Assembly: GCA_937876205.1 (NCBI GenBank)
Contig: CALEII010000046.1
Location: 12,251 to 76,250, forward strand
Source: an uncultured Clostridia bacterium
GTDB lineage: Bacteria; Bacillota; Clostridia; Oscillospirales; Acutalibacteraceae
Length of the DNA stretch: 64,000 nucleotides
Direction: 5' to 3'
Shown: positions 43,630 through 52,272 of the stretch, one piece after another
How the letters are laid out: the number at the start of each line of letters is the position of its first letter
Position numbering within the stretch: the stretch's first letter is position 1
Program-made: the position numbers and the translations under genes
The notes under the pieces: generated by a model
The model's database searches: none
What the model saw: the letters and a program-made list of their open reading frames with translations, nothing else
Told to the model about the DNA's origin: nothing

Positions 43630-44586
43630 ATGCTTAACATCACAAACACAGAACATTTCGGACTTCAGAGAAAAATCGTTGCCAATATGACATCAGAGAG
43701 CTGGAAGAATATCCCTCACGTAACATATAATTATGAGGCTGATGTAACTGATCTTATGACTCAGGTTAAAAAAATAAATCTTTCAAGAAAGGCTCAGGAT
43801 AAAATCACCGTCAACACGCTGATGCTCAAGGTTATTGCTGAGGGACTCAAGGCAGCACCTGCAATGAATGCTCATCTTGATTATAACAGCTTTCTTGTGA
43901 GAGGCAGAATTGATACGTTTGAAGAAATCAATATTTCAATACCTATGGTTATGTCAGACGGCAGAATGATGACGGTAAACGTAAGAGGCTTTGAAAAAAT
44001 GAATCTTGATGAAATCAGTGAGAAGATTGCCGATGTGCGAAGAAGAATGGACAACACAATTCTTGAGGAGGCAATGTATGAGGCTTCGTTTTCAAACACG
44101 ATAAACGAGCTGAAAAAGGGTAGAGTGCTCAAGGCTCTGGGCAGACTCTTCGGTGCCAAAACAGGCAAACACAAAATTAAGCTTCTTACCGGTGAAGATA
44201 AGAAGCGTTATTACTCAATGAGCTCAGCCGACAGACTCACGGGTTATGATATTGAGCAGGGTACTGTTACAGTGTCAAATCTCGGCTCTCTTGACAGAAG
44301 TCTCACAGGCAGTGTTTCTCTGCTTGAGATTATTCCTCCTCAGGTGGCAGCCTTCGGCGTGGGCGCAATTCAGGATAAAGTAGTGTGTGCAACCGACAGT
44401 TGCGGTGTGAAAAGTGCCGATTTCAGAAAAATTCTGCCCATTTGTATTGCATTTGACCACAGAGCACTTGACTTCGGCGATGTGATTCCTTTTATAAAGA
44501 GATGCAACGAAATATTTGAAAATCCCGAAATAATCAATGAGTGGCTCGATGAAAGTAAGATGAAGAAAAGCAGGAAAGAAGCGTAA
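43630..44586 (+). CDS. E2-type acyltransferase domain protein, no lipoyl domain
   Basis: A 318-residue protein matching only the catalytic domain of 2-oxoacid dehydrogenase E2 acyltransferases: ITVNTLMLKVIAEGLKAAPAMNA, EINISIPM and the late TVTVSNLGSLD, PPQVAAFGVGAI, and FDHRALDFGD. No lipoyl or E3-binding domain is present, and no E1 or E3 gene is adjacent. The active-site HxxxDG reads His277-Arg-Ala-Leu-Asp281-Phe-Gly, so His and Asp remain but Gly is displaced. A basic insert (residues ~155-200) is unusual. It may acylate another carrier. AAAGGAG precedes the ATG. Confidence 0.75.
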   Translation: MLNITNTEHFGLQRKIVANMTSESWKNIPHVTYNYEADVTDLMTQVKKINLSRKAQDKITVNTLMLKVIAEGLKAAPAMNAHLDYNSFLVRGRIDTFEEINISIPMVMSDGRMMTVNVRGFEKMNLDEISEKIADVRRRMDNTILEEAMYEASFSNTINELKKGRVLKALGRLFGAKTGKHKIKLLTGEDKKRYYSMSSADRLTGYDIEQGTVTVSNLGSLDRSLTGSVSLLEIIPPQVAAFGVGAIQDKVVCATDSCGVKSADFRKILPICIAFDHRALDFGDVIPFIKRCNEIFENPEIINEWLDESKMKKSRKEA

Positions 44587-44619
44587 ACAATAATTTATCG
44601 GAACGATAAATAATTGTTT
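44584..44619. repeat. Palindromic repeat that supplies two stop codons
   Basis: AAACAATAATTTATCG and its near-complement (one mismatch) around loop GAA. The E2-like gene ends with TAA at its left edge. The convergent beta-helix gene reads through the other arm for its last residues (ENNYLSFR) and stops inside it. Confidence 0.85.
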
Positions 44620-46229
44620 TCATCTTTAATCTCTCCCGTAACGTGCTGATGTATTTTATAGGGAGCATCGAAGGTGTTATTTCTGATAATTACTTCTTTT
44701 ATGTATTCAAGCCATATTGAGTGTGTTTCATATGCAGCATTTCTGAAAATATTGTTTTCAATTATAAGTCTGCCGTGAACAAAAAGGTCTGAGTTTTCAT
44801 TCATCACCTTGGGTGTGCATCTTATGACAGGTGCAGTTTCAGCCATTGCCGCATATTCGCACCCGTCAACAGTATTGTTTCTGAAAACAATATTTTTTGT
44901 GTAGCCCGATTCAAACCAGAAATTGCAGTCATCTTCAATAAGCAGTGCAGGTCCCCATAGCTTGCGGAAACGGTTATTTTCGATTATGACATCTTTTCTT
45001 GTTGTGCATAGAATTCCTCTGCCGGCTGTGGGGCCGAAATCGCAGTTTCTGACAGTGAGTGCAGGTGTATATGTTACATTTTCCACAACATCTTTGTCTG
45101 TTTCTATGTCAGGCAGAGCTCTGTCGAGCCATAGTTTTATATCGGTGTCGTTCAGTTTTTCGTATGCTGAAACTTCTGTTTCGGCGTATGGTCTGAGAGT
45201 GTCCCATTTTATAAATTCCAGTGTGTCGCCTTTTTCAAAAGCCTGAAAGCCCCATGTTTCAGGGTGCATAAAACGTACTGTTATACTTTTTTCAGCTTCG
45301 TTTTTGTCAACTACACGCAGATGTGTGCCGTGAACATTCACATAGTCATCCTGAGCACCCTGAGCCTTGCAGTTTTCGATAATAAGATTACCCTTGCAGC
45401 CTGAAAACTGAAAGAAATCTGCAGTGCTGGCAATTGTTCTTCCGTCGGCAGGGGTAAAATCGCAGTTTATAAATTTTACATTGTCACAGAACTGAGACAC
45501 CATACCAAGCCCGTGCATAAATCTGACTCTGAGATTAACAAACTCAAGATTTCTGCATCTGTTGAAAAGACTTCCCGTCTGGTCACGGACGATGCTTCTT
45601 GTCTGAACTATGCTGCCCTCGGGCAGATTTGCGTTTTTATTTAAGAGTGTGCCTTTGAGTGTGTGAGCATCAAGCTGTTCAAGTGTTTCAAATGCAAGGT
45701 CGTTTCGGTTGAAATCGTGGCATTCTTCCGTCACGGGATTAAAAACCTTCACATATCTGCCCTGACCGGTATGGTGATTCTCCCAGTAGGGTTTGCCGTC
45801 AAGCCCTGTTTCACCCATCCACACAATTTCATTGCCGTCTTTACGGAAAAGGCATTCATCGTTGATTCTGAAAATTATATTTCCGTTATCGTTTGAAAGA
45901 ATTGTGAATTCACTCATTGTGGGGCAGAAATAATCTACCGTCAGATTTTTTACTGTGATATTTTCACAGTTGTCAAAAAGCAGGGGAGTCATTTTGCCGT
46001 GAATCATAAGCACAGCACCGTTGCCGTCAACAGTGATATTCTTTTTGCCCCTGAGGTAAATTGCAGAGTATCTTGTGCCGTCAGGATTTTCGTGTTTTTT
46101 TGCTGTGTTCGAGCAGAAGTAACCTGTTTTTATAAATGAATCATCCTGCCTGACATTGTATGTTTTTTTCTCAAGTGTAACGGTTTCGCCGTCATTTATA
46201 TTAAGAAAAATATTGCTCAGCTCATTCAT
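44595..46229 (-). CDS. Right-handed beta-helix glycosidase, GH110-like
   Basis: A 544-residue cytoplasmic-looking protein without signal peptide, built of beta-helix repeats such as ENITVKNLTVDYF, DNVKFINCDF and GNLIIENCKAQG. The pair Asp294-Asp295 in QDDYVNVHGTHL and MHGLGMVSQ match the GH110 alpha-1,3-galactosidase pattern. Assignment is by motif recall and could instead be a related beta-helix family. I chose the ATG at 46229 (GGTGAT upstream). The C-terminal residues come from a palindromic repeat. Confidence 0.7.
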   Translation of the reverse strand: MNELSNIFLNINDGETVTLEKKTYNVRQDDSFIKTGYFCSNTAKKHENPDGTRYSAIYLRGKKNITVDGNGAVLMIHGKMTPLLFDNCENITVKNLTVDYFCPTMSEFTILSNDNGNIIFRINDECLFRKDGNEIVWMGETGLDGKPYWENHHTGQGRYVKVFNPVTEECHDFNRNDLAFETLEQLDAHTLKGTLLNKNANLPEGSIVQTRSIVRDQTGSLFNRCRNLEFVNLRVRFMHGLGMVSQFCDNVKFINCDFTPADGRTIASTADFFQFSGCKGNLIIENCKAQGAQDDYVNVHGTHLRVVDKNEAEKSITVRFMHPETWGFQAFEKGDTLEFIKWDTLRPYAETEVSAYEKLNDTDIKLWLDRALPDIETDKDVVENVTYTPALTVRNCDFGPTAGRGILCTTRKDVIIENNRFRKLWGPALLIEDDCNFWFESGYTKNIVFRNNTVDGCEYAAMAETAPVIRCTPKVMNENSDLFVHGRLIIENNIFRNAAYETHSIWLEYIKEVIIRNNTFDAPYKIHQHVTGEIKDENNYLSFR

Positions 46230-46282
46230 TTTTATCACCGACTGCAATTATAATTCATATTCTGTAAAAACACAACATTTTA

Positions 46283-46311
46283 TTGACAATAAAATTGTTT
46301 CTTGATATTAT
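46283..46311 (+). promoter_or_regulatory. Promoter of the DUF2500-like gene
   Basis: TTGACA and TATTAT with a 17-base spacer, just before the AGGAG ribosome site at 46321. Confidence 0.75.
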
Positions 46312-46333
46312 AAAATCAAGAGGAGTTGGTTTT

Positions 46334-46665
46334 TTGGATATTATTTTTTCTTTGTTTTTTGTTGTTTTTTAATTGCTTTTGTGGTTATACTCGGCAAGAA
46401 TATTGCGCAGTGGTTTAAAAATAATAACTCGCCCAGACTTTCTGTTAACGCAACTGTTGTTGCAAAAAGAACAGATATAAGTCATCATCACGACACCAAC
46501 GGCGTGTCAGGTCACAGTACATCATATTATGTCACGTTTCAGGTTGAAAGCGGTGACAGAATAGAGCTTTACGTTCCTGATAATGAGTTTGGTTATCTTG
46601 TTGAGGGTGATGTTGGTGTTCTTCGTTTTCAGGGTACAAGATATCTGGGATTTGACAGAACATAA
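46334..46665 (+). CDS. DUF2500-like small membrane protein, apparent frameshift
   Basis: The 3' part from 46381 encodes IGKN-like ILGKNIAQWFKNN and a beta-rich DUF2500-type domain (VNATVVAKR, YVTFQVESGDRIEL, GVLRFQGTRYLGF). The good ribosome site AGGAG and a TTG at 46334 lie in another frame: DIIFSLFFVVF then stop. Joining them by a -1 shift in the T6 run at 46365-46370 gives one complete N-terminal membrane helix (FFVVFLIAFVVIL) and a protein of about 110 residues of normal layout. It is either a recent mutation, an assembly error or slippage. Confidence 0.68.
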
Positions 46666-46687
46666 TTTTTATGATATTATACATAAA

Positions 46688-46780
46688 ACTGCCACCGGGT
46701 AGTGAAATGCTTATAACAGGCATTCGTCTGCACATCGTTAGGTCTTTGAAGATGTGTATACGGATGCTGTTTTTTGTTTT
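46688..46780 (+). promoter_or_regulatory. Attenuator or riboswitch-like leader of pnuC
   Basis: Three hairpins are possible: ACTGCC/GGTAGT (46688-46703), AATGC/GCATT (46706-46724), and a terminator with arms GCATTCGT and ACGGATGC (46720-46727 with 46760-46767) enclosing CACATC/GATGTG, followed by TGTTTTTTGTTTT. Hairpins two and three share GCATT and exclude each other, as in transcriptional switches. No known riboswitch class was recognised. NAD-related control would suit pnuC. Confidence 0.6.
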
Positions 46781-46793
46781 CAGGAGGCCTCAT

Positions 46794-47483
46794 ATGAAAA
46801 AATATCATTACTTTTCGCTTTTTGAAATACTGCTGTGGAGTATTTCTGTGGTGTTTATATTTGCTTCATTTTTAATTTTTGACAGAGAGAGCTATCTGAC
46901 ACTTGTCGCTTCCGTGATAGGCGTGACATCTCTTCTTTTTAATGCCAAGGGTAATCCTGTTGGGCAGGTGCTGATGATAATTTTCAGCGTTCTTTACGGA
47001 ATAATTTCTTTTTCATTTGCATATTACGGTGAAATGATAACTTATCTCGGAATGACAGCTCCGATGGCTCTTTTTGCGCTTATATCGTGGCTCAGAAACC
47101 CTTATAAGGGTAATAAGGCTCAGGTTGAGGTAAACAGAATAAGCAAGAAAGAAGTTGTATTTATGCTGCTGCTGACTCCGGCAGTGACGGCTGTGTTTTA
47201 TTTCATTCTTGAGTTCTTCGGCACTGCAAATATTCTGCCGAGCACAGTTTCGGTTGCCACAAGCTTTGCGGCAGCTTATCTTACATTCAGAAGAAGTCCG
47301 TATTTTGCACTTGTGTATGCAATGAATGATGTGGTATTGATTGTACTCTGGATAATGGCTACTCTGAGCGATATTTCCTATCTTTCTGTTATGATATGCT
47401 TTGTTGTGTTTCTTGTGAATGACCTTTACGGATTTGTATGCTGGCTGAGAATGTTCGAAGCACAGAAGGTGAATGATAAATAA
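46794..47483 (+). CDS. pnuC: Nicotinamide riboside transporter PnuC
   Basis: A 229-residue membrane protein with about seven helices that imports nicotinamide riboside, an NAD precursor. The family motif region reads LLFNAKGNPVGQVLMIIFSVLYGIIS, and the C-terminal MNDVVLIVLWI...YLSVMICFVVFLVNDLYGFVCW matches the second half-repeat. AGGAGG precedes the ATG at 46794; the earlier in-frame ATG at 46671 lies in the leader hairpins. Confidence 0.9.
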   Translation: MKKYHYFSLFEILLWSISVVFIFASFLIFDRESYLTLVASVIGVTSLLFNAKGNPVGQVLMIIFSVLYGIISFSFAYYGEMITYLGMTAPMALFALISWLRNPYKGNKAQVEVNRISKKEVVFMLLLTPAVTAVFYFILEFFGTANILPSTVSVATSFAAAYLTFRRSPYFALVYAMNDVVLIVLWIMATLSDISYLSVMICFVVFLVNDLYGFVCWLRMFEAQKVNDK

Positions 47484-47500
47484 TATTTTATGTGTGTTTA

Positions 47501-47530
47501 TTGACAACACTCTTCATTACAGTATATACT
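47501..47530 (+). promoter_or_regulatory. Promoter of the GH2-EIIC-GH130 operon
   Basis: TTGACA and TATACT with an 18-base spacer, 25 bases before the GH2 start. Confidence 0.75.
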
Positions 47531-47555
47531 AAAAGAAAACGCCGTGAGGTGCGTT

Positions 47556-49844
47556 ATGGGAAATGTATATACAATAAACGACAACTGGAAATTTTATCTC
47601 GGTGATGAGCCTGATGCTGATTATATGGGCTTTGATGACAGCAGCTGGCGTGATGTGACAATCCCTCACGACTGGGCTGTTGAGCATCCGTTTGATAAAT
47701 CAAATGCAAGCGGTACCGGATATCTGCCGGGAGGCACAGCCTGGTACAGAAAGCATTTTGTTCTGCCTGACGATATTGTCGGAAAAAGGGTGCGTGTGAC
47801 CTTCGGCGGAGTGTATAAGCACGCCCGTGTTTACATTAACAGCAATCATCTCGGAATGTGGGCTTACGGCTATTCAACATTTACTTTTGATATAAGTGAA
47901 TTTGTGAAGCCCGGTGAAAATGTGCTGAGCGTGCGTGTTGAGCATGAACAGGTTGCTGACTCAAGGTGGTATACGGGAAGTGGTATTTACAGAGATGTTA
48001 CCATTGAAATTACCGATATGAACTGCTTTGAAAAAGACGGTATTTTTATCACCACTGAAAATATCAGCGAAGAAGGAGCTTCTCTCAGGGTAGAATACAT
48101 AACTCTCGGCTGTGATGAGGCTGAATTCATCGTTACTGATAAAGAAGGAAACACTGTCTCTGCTGCAGGCTGTGAAAAGCCGGAGGGAAGTGCAGAGCTG
48201 TTTATTCCCCGTGCAAAGCTCTGGAGTCCCGACACACCGTATATGTATACTATTGAATGTCATTCTTTCACAGACGGAAGAATAACTGATGTTGTCCGTA
48301 TTCCTTTCGGTGTCAGAACAATCCTTTTTGATGCCGATAAAGGCTTTTTTCTCAACGGTAAAAATATGAAGCTCAAGGGTGTATGCGTACACCACGATGC
48401 AGGCTCTCTGGGTGCTGCAGTACCATCTGCCGTGTGGAGAAGACGCCTTGAAAAATTTAAAAAGTCCGGCTGTAATGCCGTAAGAACTGCACATAATCCT
48501 CCGTCAACCGATTTGCTTGACCTGTGCGATGAAATGGGTTTTCTTGTTATGGATGAGGCATTTGACGAATGGGAGGGTGCAAAAAATAAATGGTGGCAGG
48601 GACATAATGTCTATCCGCCGAAGAGATACGGCTACGCAGAGGATTTTCCGCAGTGGTATAAGGCTGACCTTGAGGCAATGATAAAAAGAGACAGAAATCA
48701 TCCCTGCATAATTATGTGGTCCATAGGTAATGAGATTGATTACCCGAATGACCCTTATGTGACACCGCTTTTCAAGGAAGTTCTCGGCAATAACGATAAC
48801 GGCAAGCCTAAGGAAGAAAGACAGTATGACAGCAGAAGACCTGATGCAGGACGTCTTGTGACTGTTGCAAAAAAACTTGTTGACATTGCTCACGGTGTTG
48901 ATGCTTCAAGGCCCGTACTCTCTGCTATGTCATTCCCTGAGCTTTCCACAAGAACGGGCTTTGCCGATGTGCTTGACATTTCGGGATATAATTACCGTGA
49001 GAATCTTTATGAAGAAGACCATAAACGATTCCCTGACAGGGTGATTTTCGGCAGTGAAAACGGACACTTTGCCCCTTGCTGGTACGCTGTGAGGGATAAT
49101 GACTATATATGCGGTCAGTTCCTGTGGACGGGTATAGATTTTCTCGGTGAATGCGCAGGCTGGCCCGTGAGAATTTCTCAGGCAGGTATGCTTGACCTTT
49201 GCGGAAATGAAAAACCTCTTTTCTATATGAGAAAAGCTCTGTGGTCTGATGAGCCGTTTGTAAAAATCGCCGTTTCAATGGGTGAAGGTGAGAATACAAA
49301 TGTCTGGACAGACAGCTTTGTTTACAGCGGTGAACAGGGTGAAAAAATTCAGATAAGCTGCTACACAAATAACTCAGCAGTTGAGCTTTTCATAAACGGC
49401 AGGTCTCTTGGCAAAAAATTCGCAGACGATGAAAACCATTACAGAGTAAGCTGGGAAATTCCTTTTGAAAAGGGTGAGCTTTATGCACAGACCGAAAATG
49501 CTTGCGACAGACTCTTTTCATCTGAGAAGGCAGAGAAAATCAGTATTGAAAAATATGTCTGCGATTCCGATATCATTCAGCTTGAAATAACACTGCTCGA
49601 TAAAAACGGAAATATTGCTTCTGCAGATGATAAGGAGCTTCATTTTGATGTTTCGGGTAACGCAACACTTCTGGGCATTGAGAACGGAAAACCCGATGAC
49701 CTGACAAGCTATGCGGAGAATTTCAGAAGCACATACCGTGGCAGAATGATTGCCTATCTGAGAAGAACGGGAATAAAACCGGATTTTAGAATTTATGTAT
49801 ATGCAGATGATAATTCAGTGGAAGGGATTGAAGAAAATGGTTAA
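47556..49844 (+). CDS. GH2 beta-glycosidase
   Basis: A 762-residue intracellular GH2 enzyme (beta-galactosidase, beta-glucuronidase or beta-mannosidase type). Sugar-binding domain (residues ~1-160), immunoglobulin-like domain (~160-270), TIM barrel (~270-560) and C-terminal beta domains. Acid/base Glu393 in MWSIGNE and nucleophile Glu501 in FGSENG are recognisable. Substrate cannot be fixed; adjacent GH130 hints at mannoside or mixed oligosaccharides. GTGAGGTG precedes the chosen ATG. The stop overlaps the EIIC start. Confidence 0.9.
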   Translation: MGNVYTINDNWKFYLGDEPDADYMGFDDSSWRDVTIPHDWAVEHPFDKSNASGTGYLPGGTAWYRKHFVLPDDIVGKRVRVTFGGVYKHARVYINSNHLGMWAYGYSTFTFDISEFVKPGENVLSVRVEHEQVADSRWYTGSGIYRDVTIEITDMNCFEKDGIFITTENISEEGASLRVEYITLGCDEAEFIVTDKEGNTVSAAGCEKPEGSAELFIPRAKLWSPDTPYMYTIECHSFTDGRITDVVRIPFGVRTILFDADKGFFLNGKNMKLKGVCVHHDAGSLGAAVPSAVWRRRLEKFKKSGCNAVRTAHNPPSTDLLDLCDEMGFLVMDEAFDEWEGAKNKWWQGHNVYPPKRYGYAEDFPQWYKADLEAMIKRDRNHPCIIMWSIGNEIDYPNDPYVTPLFKEVLGNNDNGKPKEERQYDSRRPDAGRLVTVAKKLVDIAHGVDASRPVLSAMSFPELSTRTGFADVLDISGYNYRENLYEEDHKRFPDRVIFGSENGHFAPCWYAVRDNDYICGQFLWTGIDFLGECAGWPVRISQAGMLDLCGNEKPLFYMRKALWSDEPFVKIAVSMGEGENTNVWTDSFVYSGEQGEKIQISCYTNNSAVELFINGRSLGKKFADDENHYRVSWEIPFEKGELYAQTENACDRLFSSEKAEKISIEKYVCDSDIIQLEITLLDKNGNIASADDKELHFDVSGNATLLGIENGKPDDLTSYAENFRSTYRGRMIAYLRRTGIKPDFRIYVYADDNSVEGIEENG

Positions 49845-51285
49845 AAGGCTTTATCTTGACACAAAGGCGAAAATTTACAGAGCAACGGCAATAATGTTTA
49901 TTGTTCAGCTTTTCGGTGCACTCGGAGCAGGTTTTTTCTTCGTTATACAGAATCTGTTTCAGACCTATCATATTTTAGGTGCTACAGGTGCTGCAACGGA
50001 GCCCACACTCTGGACAATACTTTTCTGGGCAACTGATTTCTTCTTCATAGCTCTTGCAGTTGTGATTTCATACCTGATAGCAGGTCTGCCCGGCATTGCT
50101 CCGTCACTTGCATTGTCTGTGTATTTCTGCCATTTCACAACAGCTTCTGCAAGCGGAGAGCATATGTACAAAATGTTCTTTGCCACACCTGCAAACTACG
50201 CAGATGCCACATCAATAGGCTATATGGGCTATCTGATAATGGCAGTTATGCTCTCACTTCTCATAAAGCTTCTCTTCGCAGGCTGGGACAGAGCAAAAAT
50301 CTCAATCGGCAGAGGCTTTGATAATCTTCTGGGTAAGCTCAGAAAGAGAATTAAGGCAATTCCCGAATCACTCAGGGGCATTGAAATTATAGAGGGTGTT
50401 GACCTTATTGTTCTCGTGCTTATAATTCCTGTTGCATCCTGCGCACTTACATATATTCTTATAAAATACGGCATTGAGATTCCCTTTGCGGCACTTGCAG
50501 ACAGTCTTGAGACTGCTCTTTCATCTCTTGCTCAGAGCAATGTTGTGCTTGCCGCACTTGTTATGGGACTTATGGTCGGCTTTGACCTTATCGGGCCTGT
50601 GTCTCTTGCTGCATTTTCAGTTGCAACAGCATCTTATCTTTCAACCGGTAACGCACAGCTCATAACAATTTATTCCGTATGCTTTATAACTGTGGGCTGG
50701 ACTGCATTTTTCGGAATGCTCTGCTGCAAAATATTCAAAAAGGGCGGCAGAATCAATACAGATGATTTCAATTTTGCCACTACGGGCCCCATAAATGCCT
50801 TCTTTGAAAATATCAAGCTGACTGTGGCTCCCTCAATGCCTCTTGCTATGAGAAGCCCGTTTACAATGATTCCCGGCTTTATGGCGGGCTCTGCTGTCGG
50901 CGGTGTTGTGACTGCTCTTTTCGGCATTGTGAACACAGCTTATACTGACGGCTCTCTGCCCCGATACGGCACAGGCAATTATACATACGGTGCTGTTGAT
51001 TACACATACACTGAGCTTTTTGAGCAGGGTGAAATTTTTATGAGCTTCACTCTGCCTCTCAGATCAGGTGATTTTCTAACCTGCAGATTGCCTTTGGCTG
51101 CAATAATCCTTGTGAGCGCATTTATCGGCGGACTTGTGGTTATGGCTCTGCGTCAGGGTGAGTATAAATTCCTCTCAAAAAGAGACTGCTATTATGTGCC
51201 TGAGGGTGATATAGTGCTTGAAATGAGAGATTTGGGAAAGAAGCTTTCCCTTCAGCTGAAAGGAAAAACAGAGGAAAATAAATAA
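49837..51285 (+). CDS. EIIC-like sugar permease, orphan
   Basis: A 482-residue protein with about ten membrane helices. VMGLMVGFDLIGPVSLAAFS, TDDFNFATTGPINAFFEN and MIPGFMAGSAVGG recall the fructose/mannitol-type PTS EIIC (TIGR01427-like). No EIIA, EIIB or HPr is fused or adjacent, so phosphotransfer is uncertain; it may work as a permease. Its ATG lies 8 bases inside the GH2 gene (GGAAGGGATTG upstream), so it is translationally coupled to it. GH130 follows. Confidence 0.75.
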   Translation: MVKRLYLDTKAKIYRATAIMFIVQLFGALGAGFFFVIQNLFQTYHILGATGAATEPTLWTILFWATDFFFIALAVVISYLIAGLPGIAPSLALSVYFCHFTTASASGEHMYKMFFATPANYADATSIGYMGYLIMAVMLSLLIKLLFAGWDRAKISIGRGFDNLLGKLRKRIKAIPESLRGIEIIEGVDLIVLVLIIPVASCALTYILIKYGIEIPFAALADSLETALSSLAQSNVVLAALVMGLMVGFDLIGPVSLAAFSVATASYLSTGNAQLITIYSVCFITVGWTAFFGMLCCKIFKKGGRINTDDFNFATTGPINAFFENIKLTVAPSMPLAMRSPFTMIPGFMAGSAVGGVVTALFGIVNTAYTDGSLPRYGTGNYTYGAVDYTYTELFEQGEIFMSFTLPLRSGDFLTCRLPLAAIILVSAFIGGLVVMALRQGEYKFLSKRDCYYVPEGDIVLEMRDLGKKLSLQLKGKTEENK

Positions 51286-51306
51286 ATAAAGAAAGAGGAA
51301 AATTTT

Positions 51307-52260
51307 ATGGCAAAAATAATAGGTGCAAATATTCCCAATATCCCGTGGCAGGATAAGCCCGAGGGATATAAATACCCCGTCTGGAGATATGACGGCAATC
51401 CCATTATCACAAGAGACAATCTTTACGGTGCAAACAGCATTTTCAATTCAGCTGTTGTGCCTTTCGGTGACGGCTTTGCAGGTGTTTTCAGAGTAGACAA
51501 TATCAGCCGTGACCATACACTTGTTGTGGGTTACTCAAAGGATGCTATTAACTGGGAGCTTCAGGAAAAGGTTATCTTCAGAGGCTATGACCCCCGTCTT
51601 TGCGAAATTGACGGCAAGTATTATCTTTCATGGGTAAATCTCACACCGCAGGGAACAACAATCGGCATTGCATACACAACCGATTTTAAGAACTGGGTAC
51701 AGCTTGAGGATGCCTGTTACCCTGTTGCAAGAAACGGCGTGCTCTTCCCCCGTAAGATAAATGACGAATATGTTCTCTTTATCCGTCCCTGCGACAGAGG
51801 TCATACACCCTACGGTGATATATTCCTCAGTCACAGTAAGGACCTTACATACTGGGGTAAGCACAGATGGGTTATGTCACCTGTAAAAATATGGGAAAAC
51901 ACAAAAATCGGCGCAGGACCCACTCCCATTGAAACTGATGAAGGCTGGCTGTGCTTCTATCACGGCGTTCTCACAAGCTGTAACGGTTTCACTTATGCTA
52001 TGGGTGCTGCAATCCTTGATATTGACGAGCCCTGGAAGGTCAAGCACAGAGCAGACTGCTTCTTACTTGCTCCCCACGAAATGTATGAGCTTGTGGGCGA
52101 TGTTCCCAATGTTGTATTCCCCTGTGCAGCTCTTGCTGATGCAGAAAGCGGTAAAATTGCAATCTATTACGGCGGTGCAGATACTGTTGTTGCACTTGCA
52201 TTCACAACTGTTGATGAAACTGTCGAATTTATAAAGAAACATGATCTTATTAAGGATTAA
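51307..52260 (+). CDS. GH130 glycoside phosphorylase/hydrolase
   Basis: A 317-residue five-bladed propeller of GH130, mostly inverting phosphorylases acting on beta-mannosides. NSIFNSAVVPFGDGF, Asp95 in RGYDPRL (general acid position), NGVLFPRKINDEYVLF, GAGPTPIETDEGW and FYHGV are characteristic. No signal peptide; it acts in the cytoplasm after import, presumably by the EIIC-like protein. Whether it uses phosphate cannot be read by eye. GAAAGAGGA precedes the ATG. Confidence 0.92.
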   Translation: MAKIIGANIPNIPWQDKPEGYKYPVWRYDGNPIITRDNLYGANSIFNSAVVPFGDGFAGVFRVDNISRDHTLVVGYSKDAINWELQEKVIFRGYDPRLCEIDGKYYLSWVNLTPQGTTIGIAYTTDFKNWVQLEDACYPVARNGVLFPRKINDEYVLFIRPCDRGHTPYGDIFLSHSKDLTYWGKHRWVMSPVKIWENTKIGAGPTPIETDEGWLCFYHGVLTSCNGFTYAMGAAILDIDEPWKVKHRADCFLLAPHEMYELVGDVPNVVFPCAALADAESGKIAIYYGGADTVVALAFTTVDETVEFIKKHDLIKD

Positions 52261-52272
52261 AAGGTGTTTGTG

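Noticed and set aside
46360..46372. Programmed -1 ribosomal frameshift at TTTTTTA
   Set aside because: The heptamer is out of the phase needed for X-XXY-YYZ slippage in the incoming frame, and no pseudoknot was seen. Mutation or homopolymer slippage is simpler.
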